Origin: Grifola frondosa
Taxonomy: Eukaryota; Basidiomycota; Agaricomycetes; Polyporales; Grifolaceae
NCBI GenBank assembly: GCA_001683735.1
Contig: LUGG01000029.1
Span: forward strand, 310,001-374,000
Direction: 5' to 3'
DNA length: 64,000 bases
Numbering within the stretch: position 1 is the first letter of the stretch; every line of letters starts with the position of its first letter. The translations under genes were made by a program, and so were the position numbers. Below are positions 12,024 through 24,677 of this stretch, one piece after another. The notes beneath the pieces were generated by a model that was not told the DNA's origin, ran no database searches, and saw nothing but the letters and a program-made list of their open reading frames with translations.

Positions 12024-12965
12024 ATGCCAACTCAGCCCACGCCCTACATCACGAACCTCACCATTCCTGTATTGCCTCCACTACCTTCTATGTTGAATCG
12101 CATCCACCTTGGAAACCTTTTTATGTCGTCCTGCCCCGGAAAGAAGGGTGGGTTTGAGTATATTATGGTTTAACCGTTGAAGCTGACGTAGTCGATCATA
12201 GTCAGGTTGAATGGACCCATCAGAGGCAGAAGCGGCGTATGCAGAGACCTCCGCCTGGATTTCTTGCGGATGAAAGGGATAGGGGTGGCCTGTGTTGTGT
12301 GGTAGGTTTTGTCAAAGATACAAATGTGCGGCTTTTGAATGATATCATTCGTTACTAGTTGTCTAGACGACAACGAGCTTAGCTTCCTCGGAGTCTCATG
12401 GCCTGAGTACTCTCAGGTGGCAGATGAGGTCGGCCTCGACGTGCTCCGGTATGTTCTCACCTTCTTTCCCTTCAGCCACGCGCTGACGCCCAACAGCGTG
12501 CCGATGCCAGAAGGACTCGCCCCGACGGACCCCGCGCAGCTTGACGCGCACCTTACGCAGCTCATATGTTCGTACACACTCCGCGCCCTGCCAATTCTTG
12601 TGCACTGCCGTGGGGGTGTCGGGCGTGCGGGGCTCGTCGCATGCTGCTGGATTCTGAAGCTCGGTCTCTGTGGTTGGATCGAGACCGCGCCACTCCCGCA
12701 GTCGTATGTAGCGTCCACTACGCCAGAGGACCTTCCCTCACATGCAGAGGCTGCTAGAGACAACGCGGGAATGGTCAGGAAGGAAACGATGCGTCTCGTA
12801 GAGCGTGTGATTGGGGTGGTGAGGAGGAGACGGAGTCCAAAAGCGGTGGAGACGTACGAGCAGGTCAAGTTCCTCATGGAATTTGTCGAGCTCCTTATGG
12901 AGCAGGGCTCGGATGCACCTCTGGCGTTGGGGTCGTTCCGGAATTGGGACGCTCAGGTTGATTAA
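12024..12965 (+). CDS. CDKN3/KAP-type cysteine phosphatase
   Basis: Predicted dual-specificity or tyrosine phosphatase of the CDKN3 (cyclin-dependent kinase inhibitor 3) fold, cytosolic. Exons 12024-12147, 12202-12301 and 12359-12965 total 831 bases (276 residues) in one frame. The start MPTQPTPYITNL is followed by HLGNLFMSSCPGKKVRL, typical of the family N-terminus. The segment around CLDDNELSFLGVSWPEY matches the general-acid/substrate region, and the P-loop VHCRGGVGRAG carries the CX5R catalytic motif with Cys and Arg present. The C-terminal part is helical and basic (VVRRRRSPKAVETYEQVKFL). Human KAP removes an activating phosphate from Cdk2; whether the fungal protein does the same is not shown by the sequence. 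An upstream in-frame ATG at 11970 is an alternative start. Confidence 0.8.
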
Positions 12966-13429
12966 TTCGGGACTGTAAGAAGAACCTAAAATCGGCGAGC
13001 GACGGGCGGTGGGATGCTCGCGCCGGCTATGTATGTTTTATTTCATTGGGCATAAACTGTTACATGATACCGCTGCAAAGGACTTGACTATACCCACAAT
13101 AGTTTGTAGATACAGTACTCAGGAGCCTCGTATGTTTTTTACAGGTTACTAGGCCTGTGCACAACATGTAACTGCAACCGTGGTGTATTGGTGTGACGAC
13201 TTATAATTCAACTCATGAACCAGATCAGCTCAACACAAAGTTAAACTGATTGCGATACATATCAAAGGCCACTAGCCATTTGCTATTGGAAGCTTGTGGC
13301 ACGAGCTTGCCGCTTGTGAGCGTTCCGAGATAATCGGAGTCATTTCCTTATTGCTTTTGTATCTTCACTGCCAGCATCGGAATCATTCACTGCTGCTTGT
13401 CGTTCTAGTCGTTGAATCGGACTCGCACG
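12966..13429. other. Intergenic, phosphatase 3' end and Ski3 promoter
   Basis: About 460 bases between two genes on the same strand. It should hold the phosphatase 3' untranslated region and the Ski3 promoter. No element was recognised. Confidence 0.35.
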
Positions 13430-16400
13430 ATGTCTGCCTTTGTCAAGGGCAAGCTGAAGACTGCACGCGAAGCTATCGGGAAAAAGGACTACGAGAGAGC
13501 CCGGGAAGCTTCTCTTAGCGCATTGGATTATGAGCCAGAGAATTATAACGCGTACGTGATCAATACTGCTTATGAAAGGGTGTTACACTCTTACATTTCG
13601 TTCGAACTAGAAATGTGTTCCTCGGTCTCGCATTGCTCAACCTTGGTCAATCAGAACAGAGCGAGCAAGTAACCGTCTGGCCCGGATATTTTGAATGTGC
13701 CATTGAATGACTTCGTCCTCGTATATAGGCATACCGGAAGGCCATAGACTCAAGTCCTGATCAGCTATTGGCCTGGCAGGTATGTGCCGTGAATGTGGGC
13801 GTTATTTAAATGCTGAATACATCTCCAGGGGATATCACAATTGTATGACCAGACACATAATTGGACAAAATATGTGGAAACGTTGGAACACTTGTCGCGG
13901 CTTTTCGCTAAAGCGTGTGTTCCTCCACTATGATGATGGAATGTAGCCCATGCTCATTTGATGCAACAGAAACGATGCGGTCAAGTGCGCGGAAACTCTT
14001 CAGAAAATCATTGAGCTTCGCAGGGATCCTGAAAGGGGGACTCGGATGCAGGTATGATTTCATCCCAGTTTGTATGGACAGACGAAGCTGAACTCTGGGC
14101 AAAGCTAGCAGACGTCCTGTCTCTGATGCTTCCCGACTCATCCCTCTATCCCGTTATTTCCACACTCCCTCCGCCTGATCCCAGCAACCCAACTTTGACG
14201 TCTACACATTCCACACAGCTGGCGATCCATAACTCTCTCCCCATCCTCGAAGAAATTGTGTCCTTACACGAACGCGAAGAGGAAGCAATGTTACAAGCGG
14301 AGGTCAGCAAGCGCCGGATGCGGCTTGGGGCGCCGAGTTTGGAGCAAATCCAAAGGGAGGTCGGTTTGGAAGTGCTTGGTTCATCGCGGGTATAGTTCTC
14401 GATCTTTGGAGCGTTGGTGAATGCTGACAACAAACAAGCTGCCAAATTTGTACAACGAGATCTTGAACCATCCCAACACATCCGATGAATTGCGCCGTGC
14501 GACCGAGTCGAAGCTTCTCCGCCATAAGCAGCGTTATCTCTATGCATTACCAGCAACCGGGGAGTTCAAGACCAAAAAGGTGCAGACCGCAGCCGAGTTG
14601 GACGATTTGGTGAGCGGGATGGTCCTGCTTGGTATCGGAGACGAGTTAGCATGGTCGTTGTACATAGAGAGCAAGGATGTTGCGTATATCGGTGAGCATA
14701 TACGCTAATGCTGCAATACAAGGCTGACACTGCGACTTACAGAGGGTTATGATTTCAATATTCTGCGCCAATACATCCAGTTATTCCCCTCCTCTCCTCT
14801 GACAAGGCTGCTCATTGGGTATTTTGGTTATATGAGTATCCCTCTGTCCCGTGAAGATAACGAATCACCCGATCAGGACGAGAATGAGGAGGATTTTGCT
14901 GACATGATCATAGTTGGTTGTTCTATTCCGCCATCCCATTAGTGACTTACTCTAGGACGTTAGGATGCCTTTGGCAGCCTGTCAGATTCCATCCTGGCGC
15001 ACCGAGTCATGGCAGAGCTCTACGAGCAAGAGGCGGACCTAGAAAACACGATCAAAGTCGCAGAAGGTGGTCTCGAGCTGGTGTGCAAGGCAGAACAGCA
15101 AAGTGGCAAGTCAATGCCCCAGTAAGTCCCTCGGTTCGGGAAAGGGTGATGTAAGATTTTGACTCCGCGACAGCGCGAAGAAAACTTTCAATATAACGCT
15201 CGCCACCTCCCTCGTCCATTTCTTCCCTCCAAAGCACCATGCTCGGGCTCTTGACATCATCGAACAGATCCTACACCAAGACGCTGACAACGTATCCGGC
15301 CTCATGGGCCGCGGATTCATTCTGCAGCACGCCGGAAAATGGGCGGACGCCAGCAAGGCATTTGCCCGTGTGGTGGAGCTTATTCCAGACGACTTCGGTC
15401 AAGGAATACGTGCGAAGGAGGAGTATGCGTGGTGTCAAGCCAAGTTACATGATCTGGAGAGTGCAGCAAAGGCGTTGCAAGATGTCATATATGTACTGGA
15501 CGAGCTAGAGGGAAGGGAAGATGACAAAGCACGTTGTTGGTGGAGGCTTGGAGTTTGTCATTGGGATATGGGAGGTGAGTATTAGTTTTTGATTTCCACT
15601 ATGACAACTTCCGCTCAGTTGTGCTATGTAGATGATCATCAGGAGGAAGCCTATGGGTACTTCATCACGTCCCTGAAACGTTCTTCTACTTTTGCACCAG
15701 CATTCACCTCGCTAGGCATCTACTACTCCGAGTTTCTCTCTCCTCCAGATCCAAACAGAGCATCAAAATGCTTCCAAAAAGCATTCGAGCTCGATCCCCG
15801 TGAAGCCGACGCCGCGCGCAGACTAGCGGAAGGTTTCGCAGAAGAGCGCGAATGGGACTTGGTGGAAGTTGTCGCTAAACGGACTATCGACGGTGAAGGC
15901 GGTCTTGAAAGCGGGGCGGATTCCGTCGTATCCCGGAGGTACCTGCCTCTTAATGCATGGGCCTGGAAAGCTGTGGGCGTGGTCGAACTGGTGAGAGATG
16001 TGAATGACCCGCTTGTACTCGAGCTAATGGTAACGATATAGAACCGTCAAAATTACTCGCCAGCCATTCAGGCCTTCCAAATTGCACTTAGAACTGATGT
16101 TGACGATCAAGTCTCCTGGTTACGATTGGGGGAGGCATATAGCAAGGCCGGCCGCTTTGCGGCGGCCCTCAAGGCACTAGAACGCGCACGGGAACTCGAT
16201 AGCGAGGACTGGGTACCTTCGTACTTCATCGGCGATGTCCAGCGACAGATGGGAGGCTTCGAAGAAGCCATTCAGGCTTTTGAATCTATTCTCAGAGACC
16301 ATCCTTCTGAGTTGGGCGTTCTGTCCTCCCTTGGACTGGCATACCTTGACCGCGGTCGTGCCGAGCTCGCAGCAGGCTACGCCGCGAGAGCCGAGGCGTC

Positions 16401-18504
16401 TTTCATCTCTTCGATTCTGATGACACTTCGTCTAATCAACGCGAGTCATGGATTCCGCCGGGTCGCTTGGAAGACGGTTGCCGACGCTATTTTCCAACTT
16501 TCGGCCTTTTCAGTCTTTGCGGATGAAGACAGCATCCGCGCAGCTCTTGCCGAAGTCATTCCATTGGTGTCTGACCATCCCGGAAAGGGGCTGTCTGGTA
16601 CTATCCCGTCGCCATTGTCTCTAGAGGATTCATCAGATCTTTCCATGTTCGCTCTCGAGGTTGCCCTAGCAGCGTATGACTATCGCCTTTCTTTGAGTAC
16701 CGCCGATGACGCCTCCAGTGGCAGTTCCTATTATGACCTCGGTGTCGCTTTGTGTGCATATGCACGGAAAGTTTCTGCAGATACCAAACGAGAGCGGTGT
16801 CAGCAAGAGGCCATCAATCGCTTTAAGGAAGCTCTTCGGATAGACCCCAGTAATGATCTCATCTGGGTTGCTTTAGGCAATGCGACATTTATATCGCAAC
16901 CGAGGACATGCCAACATGCTTACATCAAGGCTCTTGATATCGACTCGAAGGTGCATCCATTTCCTGCATTTTTAAAAATTTCAACTGATCGTATCGTAGA
17001 ACGCCGCATCATGGACTAACCTCGGGCTACTCTATCTTCATAATGATGATGCCGAGCTTGCGAACGAAGCGTTCTACAGAGCACAGACTCTTGATCCCGA
17101 CTATGCTTTAGCTTGGGTGGGCCAAGCCCTTGTAGCCACAGTCAATGGGCATGAACTAGAAGCCAGTGCATTATTCGAGCACGCCGTTGGGTTGACTGCG
17201 AGCGTCGTAAGTCATGGAATATGTCTTCATATATTGAATAGAAAATAACCACGAAACCCTTTTATAGCCCGAAGCCGATCTAGAGTTTGCAACACGGGTG
17301 TTTAAGAAGGCCAACGCGTCCGTACAGTCCCGTGCAGCTTCCTCTGAAGTTCTGCTTCCGGCGTTCTTCGTCCTCGATCGCTTCTGCAAGCAACGTCCTA
17401 CAGACGTCTCCGCTCTGCACCTATTTGGTCTTGTATGCGAACGGATAGGCCACGTTGTGCTCGGCATCGAAATGATCAGCCGAGCAATCTCGCTCCTCGA
17501 AGCAGCATATGAAGAGACCGAGGACCCCACGATCGAGCGGCAATTCACCACTGCGCATACGAACATGGCTCGCCTTCGACTTTCTATTTCTGATTACGAA
17601 GGGGCTCTCGAATCCTACCAGGTGGTATTAGGCTTGCTTGCCGAGGCATCCGATGATCCTGCAAGGAAGGTGTTGCTTGTGCAAGCACAGTTCGGGTCCG
17701 GCCTGGCGAATTTCAAGCTTGGCCTCCTTGGGGAGGCATTGGCGCTATTTGAGGCTGCGATGGAAACCGCTGCAGACGACCCTGTAATTCAGGGGCACGT
17801 TGTAGTGCTTCTCGCTCAGACTCTGTGGGCCATGGGAACAAAGGAAGCAAGAGAGTCAGCTAAGTCGCAGTTGCTGCAAAGGTCGGTGCATATTACGTTC
17901 AATTCGTGTCTTGGCGTCCTGACCCATGCCTGCGCAGCATCGAGTATAATCCGGAGAATCTCATGGCGATTAACACCTTGGCGGGGATGGGCATTCTCAC
18001 CGATGACGATAGCCTCGTAGATGCTGCTTTATCAGAACTACTCGCCCTGCCCCTCGATCAGCGACACGAACGCGATCCAGAACGAGATGTCACCTACTTG
18101 CTTGTGCAGCATCATCTCGGCCAGGTGTGTATACCACTGCATTACGCGGACAATGCTCATACCTTGACACATAGGACGACGCAGTACACGCTCTATCTGT
18201 GGCAGAAAAGGCTGTCTTTGCCGAACCATCACGATCTAACACTAGGCGCGAGCTCGCGACACTGACGCTGCAGCATGGAGCAAGCGACTCTGCACTCGCA
18301 GTCATCTCAGGTTCTGCCGCAAAGGAGGACAACCTCGCACAGCTTCGCGAATCACTAGGCCTCCACTCAATTGCGCTCTGCATGACAAACAGCTCCTCGC
18401 AGCAGGAAGCACAAAAGCTCGCCCAGAAGGCGATCATGCTCTCGCCTTGGGATACCCGCAGCTGGCAAATTCTGGCATACGTACGTAGTCGCAATGCAAC
18501 CTAG
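13430..18504 (+). CDS. SKI3: Ski3/TTC37-like TPR protein of the Ski complex
   Basis: Scaffold of the cytoplasmic Ski complex (Ski2-Ski3-Ski8), which feeds RNA to the exosome for 3'-5' decay. ATG 13430 begins MSAFVKGKLKTAREAIGKKD, the characteristic Ski3 start. About fifteen short introns interrupt the gene, and conceptual splicing gives one open protein of roughly 1,400 residues ending at TAG 18502-18504. Repeated TPR helices are visible from end to end, for example YNANVFLGLALLNLGQ, VSWLRLGEAYSKAGRFAAAL, WTNLGLLYLHNDDAELANEA and INTLAGMGILTDDDSLVDAA. The last TPRs carry LLVQHHLGQDDAV and MLSPWDTRSWQILAYV, as in the Ski3 C-terminus that contacts Ski2 and Ski8. The frame is clean throughout. 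The gene is convergent with the LETM1-like gene, 162 bases away. Confidence 0.85.
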
Positions 18505-18666
18505 CGCCTCAACGGCGCGCCACTGTATCGAGTAGTTCGTCTGCGGACGCGTTTGTATAACAAGTCTAGTCGGATCAACGAGTGTATGAGTTGTGTTTAC
18601 ATTGAATTATCCCGGACCTAGTAATGTAGCGCCAATATCGTTCTATTACCTCCACGTAGGGGCCCC

Positions 18667-20152
18667 TTAGAATTTTCCCAGACCACTGCTCGCGACGAGC
18701 AGCACCCGCTGGCTTATGGGATCTGCACCCGATGCTTCGTCCACACGCGTGAGCCACCAGTGCAGACGCGACTGCCACAGCTTCGGCGTGAGCTCGTCCG
18801 TAACACTATGGTAGACAAATAAGAGGTATGCAGATAGCAAGAAATCGGGAGACGCACATTCCACGCTCAGTCAGAGCCTCTCTCAGCTCGGACTGCGTCA
18901 GTCTCCGGCCCATATCCTCATGCTTGAGGAGAGCGTCATCTGCCGCGATCGTCTCTAAATGCCGCTTTAGGCGGTAGAGTCGCACTGGGCGAGGCCCAAA
19001 TGTCGATAGCGACAATAGACTGCAAACGACCGGTCAGTTGTGAACTTGATATGAGCAAATGCACATACCCAGTGATGGAAATAAGACCTTCATGGTCGAG
19101 CAGAGCCTCCGCAGATATGCCGGGGTTCGCAGACGCACGCTGCTGAACCGCCTCGAATACCGGCCTCATGCTATATACAAACGTCTTCTGCTTCTCGCGC
19201 TTCTTTGCGTCGATGCGGTCTTTCTGTGAGGGCAGCACGCAGGTAGAAGGGAGGATGAAAGGGGCGTAAAGCACGATGAGAGGGATGATCTCCTCGATGA
19301 CGATGATGATGAGAGCAAAGGGAATTAATCTGGACTCTGTTCAAGATACTGTCAATGATGAGAAAACGTGAATGGACGTACTTGAGTGCATCTTGCTTAT
19401 ACGTCCTGATGAACCTCGTCTCCCAGCGGGTCAGCGGCGGCCCGCCCGCCTGAACGCGCGCATGCATGTCCTGCACCCGCTTGCGGTTCGTGTAGATTAG
19501 CTTCAGCCCCCTCATGTAGAATTTCTAGCGCAAGGCTGTCAGCGGGCATCATGAGGTCGCGCGGCGGACGTACGAAGAGCTCTTTCGCCTGGTGGAAGAG
19601 CTTCATGGCCCACGAGGCGTTCTCGGGCGGCGGGATGAGGATGCCATGCTGCGAAGCGTCTTCGTAGTCGTGTTTCGTCGTTTCTACGACGGACGACGTG
19701 GTGTGTGCGGGTGCGGAGCTCGACGCCTTCTCCGCAATGCCCTGTTCGGGCGAAACGGACTTCGGAGTCGAAGACGACGCGATGGGTGTGGGCGGGACTT
19801 TCGGGGGTTTGACAGGAGCCGGTCTCAGCTCAATCTTCTGTTTCCTAAGTGATAATGGAGGGATGGGTTGAGGGGTGTCTTGCGAAGGAGTCTTCGTCGT
19901 CGAAGGAGGCGTCGTGGAGAGAAGACGGAACGCAGCTACGCGACCAGAGGCCTGCCACAGCAGCCTATCTGCCGTGCATGATAGATGGTTCTCGTGTCTC
20001 AGCCTGCGGGGCAGAATGGCCGCAGGGCGACGGTGTCTCGTCACCGAAAGACTGAACGAGAAAAACAGGCGAAAGTTAGCAAAAGCGCGCCGCTTCGGAA
20101 ACGAGCCGTACGACCTTTCCGCAAAGCCATTTCTTCCCAACGACAAGATCAT
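18667..20152 (-). CDS. LETM1-like mitochondrial inner-membrane protein
   Basis: LETM1/Mdm38-family proteins sit in the mitochondrial inner membrane and act in K+/H+ exchange or ribosome association. Conceptual splicing of GT-AG introns (near 19509-19573, 19330-19381, 19022-19070 and 18800-18858) gives an open frame. The N-terminus is Arg/Ser-rich (KRRAFANFRLFF and nearby) with few acidic residues, fitting a mitochondrial presequence. A Pro/Thr-rich linker follows. The LETM1 region shows KELFKFYMRGLKLIYTNRKRV, a single hydrophobic helix (LIPFALIIIVIEEIIPLIVLY) with the family's Pro-rich end, then a basic stretch (DRIDAKKREKQK). The C-terminal matrix domain has LLSLSTFGPRPVRLYRLKRHL and DELTPKLWQSRLHWWL. 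ATG 20152 is the longest start; a shorter one cannot be excluded. Confidence 0.8.
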
Positions 20153-20790
20153 ACAAGCCAGACACGTTTACGATACCAGAGATTCAGACGGTGTGCAGGG
20201 AGCAGGGGACTGGAAGGAGGAAGTGGAAGAGCTTATGAGAGCTCGCCGCGGCTGCCTTTGCAACTCGCACGCTCCATGCCGTCCGTGACATTGTCACAGA
20301 GAATGGTTACGCGTGTTTGTGACGTTGACGGCAGAATTTGTCCATAATTGGCATGTCCAGTAGTTTGCAAGGGCCGCACCCAGAGTTGCTTCAGTCGGCG
20401 TGAATATACAAATACATTCATCCATGATACAGAAAGTCTCTAAGTGGAGGGCTTGAATGTAATCATTTCCCGAAAATTCAATGATGTAACATATATCACA
20501 GAGATTGATTATCCCTCGACATTCATGCAGGTCCGATTGCCCGAACAACAATATACAAACCAAAAGCACTAGAGCTGCGTCCCATCAGAAGTGGCTACGC
20601 CTGAGTGTGATCAGGGGATATGAATATTTTTCACCGGCTGTTCTTCCCTCATTCTCTCCTCCATCCGTCACTTTCTTGTCTGCCTACAAACGCACCGCCC
20701 TTCCCCATACACACTCAAACGCGCACGCTTCCTCAGCCTCCTCATATCCCTTCCAGCATCCCCCGCCCAAACCGTCCATGCGCGCCACCC
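20153..20790. other. Intergenic, LETM1-like promoter side
   Basis: About 640 bases between two minus-strand genes. A plus-strand frame of about 130 codons (19875-20288) overlaps the LETM1 gene and is a shadow. A Pro/His-rich plus frame near 20620-20994 overlaps the downstream F-box gene and is probably not coding. No RNA gene or repeat was recognised. Confidence 0.3.
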
Positions 20791-21755
20791 ATTCTCACGA
20801 CAATCGCGCACGCCAATACTCCGCATCGTGAGCTCTCGACCGAAGGACGACGAGCTGCGGACCGTACCTTCGCGCTTGCACCTGCTCTGCGATCGCCCCC
20901 AGCTCCTGCACGATCTCGTCCGACTGTTCTGCGTTCTCCGCGAGATGCTGCACGATCAGCCGCTACAGGCGAGGAAACAGCAAGTCCGCACTAGGGACCG
21001 GTACCAATGAGCGCCGTCGCTGGGAGCGGCCATCCCGACCGCGCAGCGCACCACCTCGTAGATGCAGGCGCTCCCCTGGGATATGCGCAGGGGCGTCAAT
21101 GCAGGGGCGCGAACCGCCCACAGCGGGAGCGTCTGTTCCCACGGGTGCAGTTTGTCGCCTGGGCACACGACGTGCAGGTGCGTGAGCGCCGGGAATGGCG
21201 GCGCGCCGTATGGCGGATCCGCTGGGACGCCGTTGAAATCAGACGGATCATCGAGGAAGGGGAACCAAGTGGTGCTGCGGCCCCGCTCGCGGAGCGCGGG
21301 GAGCGTGCAGCGCACGAGCGGGAGGCGGATCTCGGGGCGGTGAGCGTGCGGAGCGACGGGGCGACGAGCGTGAAGAGGTGTGTGAGCACACGCGCTATGT
21401 CGTGATTCCACACGCTCTTTTCTGCCAGCCAGGTGCGGACGTCGTCCGCAAGCTGAAGACTGGGGGGCCTATGCTCGCCACGGAAGTAGTAGGTCCATTC
21501 CCGCCGTCTACGCGGAGGAGCATCGCAGTCCCTAGGGAGGAAAGTGAGCAGCAGGTGATGCACGTTCGGTTTCTCGTCTTCGGGTGCTAGTTCGTAGCAG
21601 AGGATGAAAGTGTTGATGATGTGGAGGCTATTCAGCCGAACAGAGTGGAATCTGACTGAAGCAGATGCCGCACGGATGGATTTGGAGGTGCGAGAGAGCG
21701 AGGCTCCAGTGGAACCGCTGTCGCTACAAGCAAGTTTGTTCGTGTAAAACGTCAA
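20791..21755 (-). CDS. F-box/LRR-like basidiomycete protein, frame-broken
   Basis: This resembles the large basidiomycete family of F-box-associated, LRR-like proteins of unknown substrate. Reading from 21755: SIRAASASVRFHSVRLNSL, HHLLLTFLPRD, REWTYYFRGE, SVWNHDIARVLTHL. After a frame change near 21333 come APEIRLPLVRCTLPALRE, FPALTHLHVVCPGD and ISQGSACIYEVV. After another change near 21000 come LIVQHLAENAEQSDEIVQEL and RSRAHDAEYWRARLS, ending at TGA 20791. The change at 21333 is explained by one missing base (CCCCGAG for CCCCGGAG). Near 20965 a TAG lies in the frame of the last part, so a real lesion is also possible. The F-box itself was not found; the true start may lie upstream of 21755. 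Confidence 0.5.
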
Positions 21756-22617
21756 GATCCAAGGTGTTCATATTTGATAGTACTGGGATGCGCTCCTGCG
21801 TGGAGAGATGATACTACGCATGCTTTAAGGATGTAAGACAACATTTCGCTGATAACATTAAGAACAAAGGGAGGCTCGCAAGGGGAATATTGCATCATAT
21901 TCGTTCAGTGGTCTCCCGTGGGAACAGAGAATGCCGCACGCGACTGTCTGCAAGAGCGTCGATGACAACTTCTCACATATCTCAGTGAAATAAATTCAAA
22001 GAAGCTCACCTGCAAGTTATGGCTCGAGCCTACCATATACCTTACATACTCACTCTAGACACGCAGTCCGACGACGGCCCAGGTATTATTACCGCGCCAC
22101 ACGCACGATCATCATTCGCAAAGAAAAATGGTATTAACGTCTCCTCCAACACCCGCAAAACACGATCACCTCAGCGTTCACTCGCACGACGCGCACCACA
22201 GTCCATCCGAGTCAGAGTCAGAGTCCCGACGGCAAAGTCCATTCAATTACAGAATTAGCATCATAACATACGGAAGGAAGGTGTCCCCCCATGCATCGTA
22301 AGCTCGTCGCAACAAAACAATGAGAGCTGCACACACGAAAGAACGCACGTCAGAGCAGGTCATGGTGTAGTGTGAGCGGGGAACGCACCGTGTCGCCCAG
22401 ACAGCCAGTAAACCAGCCGTCTTGATCCAAATGAATGTAATGTGTGCAACCGAAAATACTGAATCAAAGTCCATGCAACTCCTACTCCACAATATATATG
22501 TCAGAACCATAGCGCATTTGGCAACAAACGCGTGACTCACCCCTCCGTCCTTCCCACCCCGCCCTTCCGCTATCACGAAAGGAACCGCCTCCGCCTCGCA
22601 CTAATGAGCTGCAAAAA
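21756..22617. other. Intergenic, no gene recognised
   Basis: About 860 bases between the F-box-like gene start and the glyoxal oxidase copy 2 stop. It contains the 3' side of copy 2. Only short frames are present and none is recognisable. Confidence 0.35.
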
Positions 22618-24677
22618 TCACGAACGCACATCAGCCATAACCTTCGAAGCACACAAGCCAAACGCACCGAGAACACCGATGAGCGCCATCGCACCAACAA
22701 TCACAGCAGCAACCGACACCCCCACCTCCCTCGCCCCACTATCCTGCACATTATTATTACTCGTCGACGACCCGCCCGTCCCCCAGGCGCACTCCCCACC
22801 ACACTATCCGCCAACACACTCTCCGGCAACACACTCGCCGCACTCGTCGGCTGCGTCCCAAACTGCCCGTTCCCCACAATCACCATCGTCCCATTACTCG
22901 GGATCCCAGAAACGACGACGAACAGCAGCGCGGGCCCGGGCTGCATGAGATTGGCGTTCGGGGGCGCCTGCGCGACGTGCAGCGTGAGCGTGCCGTTCTG
23001 GTTTACCGTGTAGGTGTTGTTGAGCTGCATCGCACGCTGCCCCATGTTCATTCCGTGCGTCGTCCACCCCGGGCGCATCAGCATTACGGTCGTGTTCGCC
23101 GCCGCGGCGTTCGCGGAGCCCGAGTATGACGACGCGGGGATGGTGATGTCGAAGGGCGCGCCGCCGTAAGAGATCGTCTTCGGCACGCCCTGAGGGACGG
23201 GGCGAACGGGGGCGGAGAAGTATGACGGGTAGAAGATCTCGGCCTTGTATTGCGTGGGAAAGAACGTCGAGATGTTCACGTCGACGTTCGGGTTCGAGCC
23301 CGCGATGAGCACGGACGCGTCAGGGAGGAGAAGCGCAGAGGAGTGGTAAAGACGAGCGATGTTCGAGGTCTGGAAGCCCGCGCGGGACCAGCGTTGGCCG
23401 GCGGGCGCGTTGGGGTTGTAGATCGCGGGGGTGCCGACGGGGCCGGAGGCGAGCGACATTCCGTAGGGCATGTCGCCGTACAGGAGCGTGTCCAGGGTGC
23501 GTTCCGAGTAGCCCGCGGTGCCGTTTACGCCGCCATTGACGAGGAGCATCGTTTGGTCGGGGAGAGCGATGAACTGGCCCATCGTGCGGCCCTCGAACAT
23601 GTTGTCGTCCTCGACGTAGTCGACCGCAGAGTTGTCGGTGGGCTCAGGAGTTATCTGGTGGCACTTCTCAGACGCGGGGATCATCCATGTATCCGCGAAC
23701 GGCCATGAGTAGTTGCCCCATTGGAAGTCGGTCATGTTGGATCCGCCGCAGAAGAGAACGGAGGGTGTCCAGTTGTTCTTCGGTGTCAGAGGAAGCATCG
23801 CGTTCGCACCGGAGGCGGGGTATACGCGGATGATCTGGCCGGGCATGTCGGGGAGATCTGTCTCCGTGTTCGTCAAAGGGTCCCAAAGCATGGTGGAGTA
23901 ATTGGCTTGCACGAGCATCTTTCCCGACGGCATCAAATATGTGAGGGCGTATGCATTGAGACCAGACGTCTTGACCATGAAGTCCATAACCTGCGCCTCG
24001 CCCTTGCTCGGGTAGAACTCGTACGTGGGCTCCGCAGCGCCGCCCTCAGTTGCAGGATCGACATTGGGGTAGTTCCTGTTAACGTATCCGCCATTCACGA
24101 ATCACCGATGATCGCAATCGACCATCACGAGGGGCTCCGCAGCAGAGTACCAACGCTGCTTCTGCATCGAAAGCAACGAAGCATTGTCGAACCACTGGCA
24201 CTCGGGGGACAACATGTCCTGGCTCGATGTGACGGGCTAAGGACGCGGATCGCCTTCGTGCGTCCGTAGTCCTGGTAGATGGTGTCAACTGTCCCTGGTA
24301 GGGATTGCCAGGGTAGGTGATGTCGCTGATGTTGCCGCCGGGGCCGATAGCGCCGTTACCACCGAAGGTAGCATAGGAGCCGTTGGGAAGTGCATTCCTG
24401 AAGAGCAGAAGGTATTTGTCGTCACGCTCATGACCTCTGCCTGTCGGGTGGCGATGTCGTAGACGGCGCCCCATGCTGGACGGCCGTCGACCTGGGCGGC
24501 GTTTCCCTCTGCTTTGTCGAGGATGTAGACCTTCTCCTCGTTGCCGAGGAAAAGCATCATCGCGCTGACGAGGGTGTCTCCTCCATCCTCGAACGTGCCC
24601 GGAGAGTGGGACTGGGCGAGTGCGGAGGACGCTGCGAACGAGCTTAGAAATGCCAGCAGCTGTAGCTGGGTGAGCAT
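22618..24677 (-). CDS. Glyoxal oxidase (copper radical oxidase) copy 2
   Basis: Secreted copper radical oxidase producing H2O2 from aldehydes such as glyoxal or methylglyoxal. ATG 24677 starts a signal peptide (MLTQLQLLAFLSSFAASSALAQS). The family ligands are all present: Cys (NTFCSSGMHF), Tyr (PTYEFYPS), Tyr-His (ARLYHSSALLLPD) and His (RPGWTTHGMNMGQR). From about 24098 to 22790 the frame is open for some 440 residues. Upstream, six single-base losses relative to copy 1 lie within about 300 bases (near 24385, 24286, 24231, 24126, 24122 and 24103). A seventh in a C run at 22780-22784 separates the body from a tail with Ser/Asn linker and hydrophobic end (VAAVIVGAMALIGVLGAF), ending at TGA 22618-22620. 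Loss only of single bases, mostly in short runs, looks like sequence error. An acceptor AG lies directly before the ATG, implying a 5'-untranslated intron, as in copy 1. Confidence 0.85.

Noticed and set aside
22250..22700. Minus-strand frames after glyoxal oxidase copy 2 (about 72-109 codons)
   Set aside because: They overlap the true C-terminal tail of copy 2 or its 3' untranslated region and have no recognisable content.
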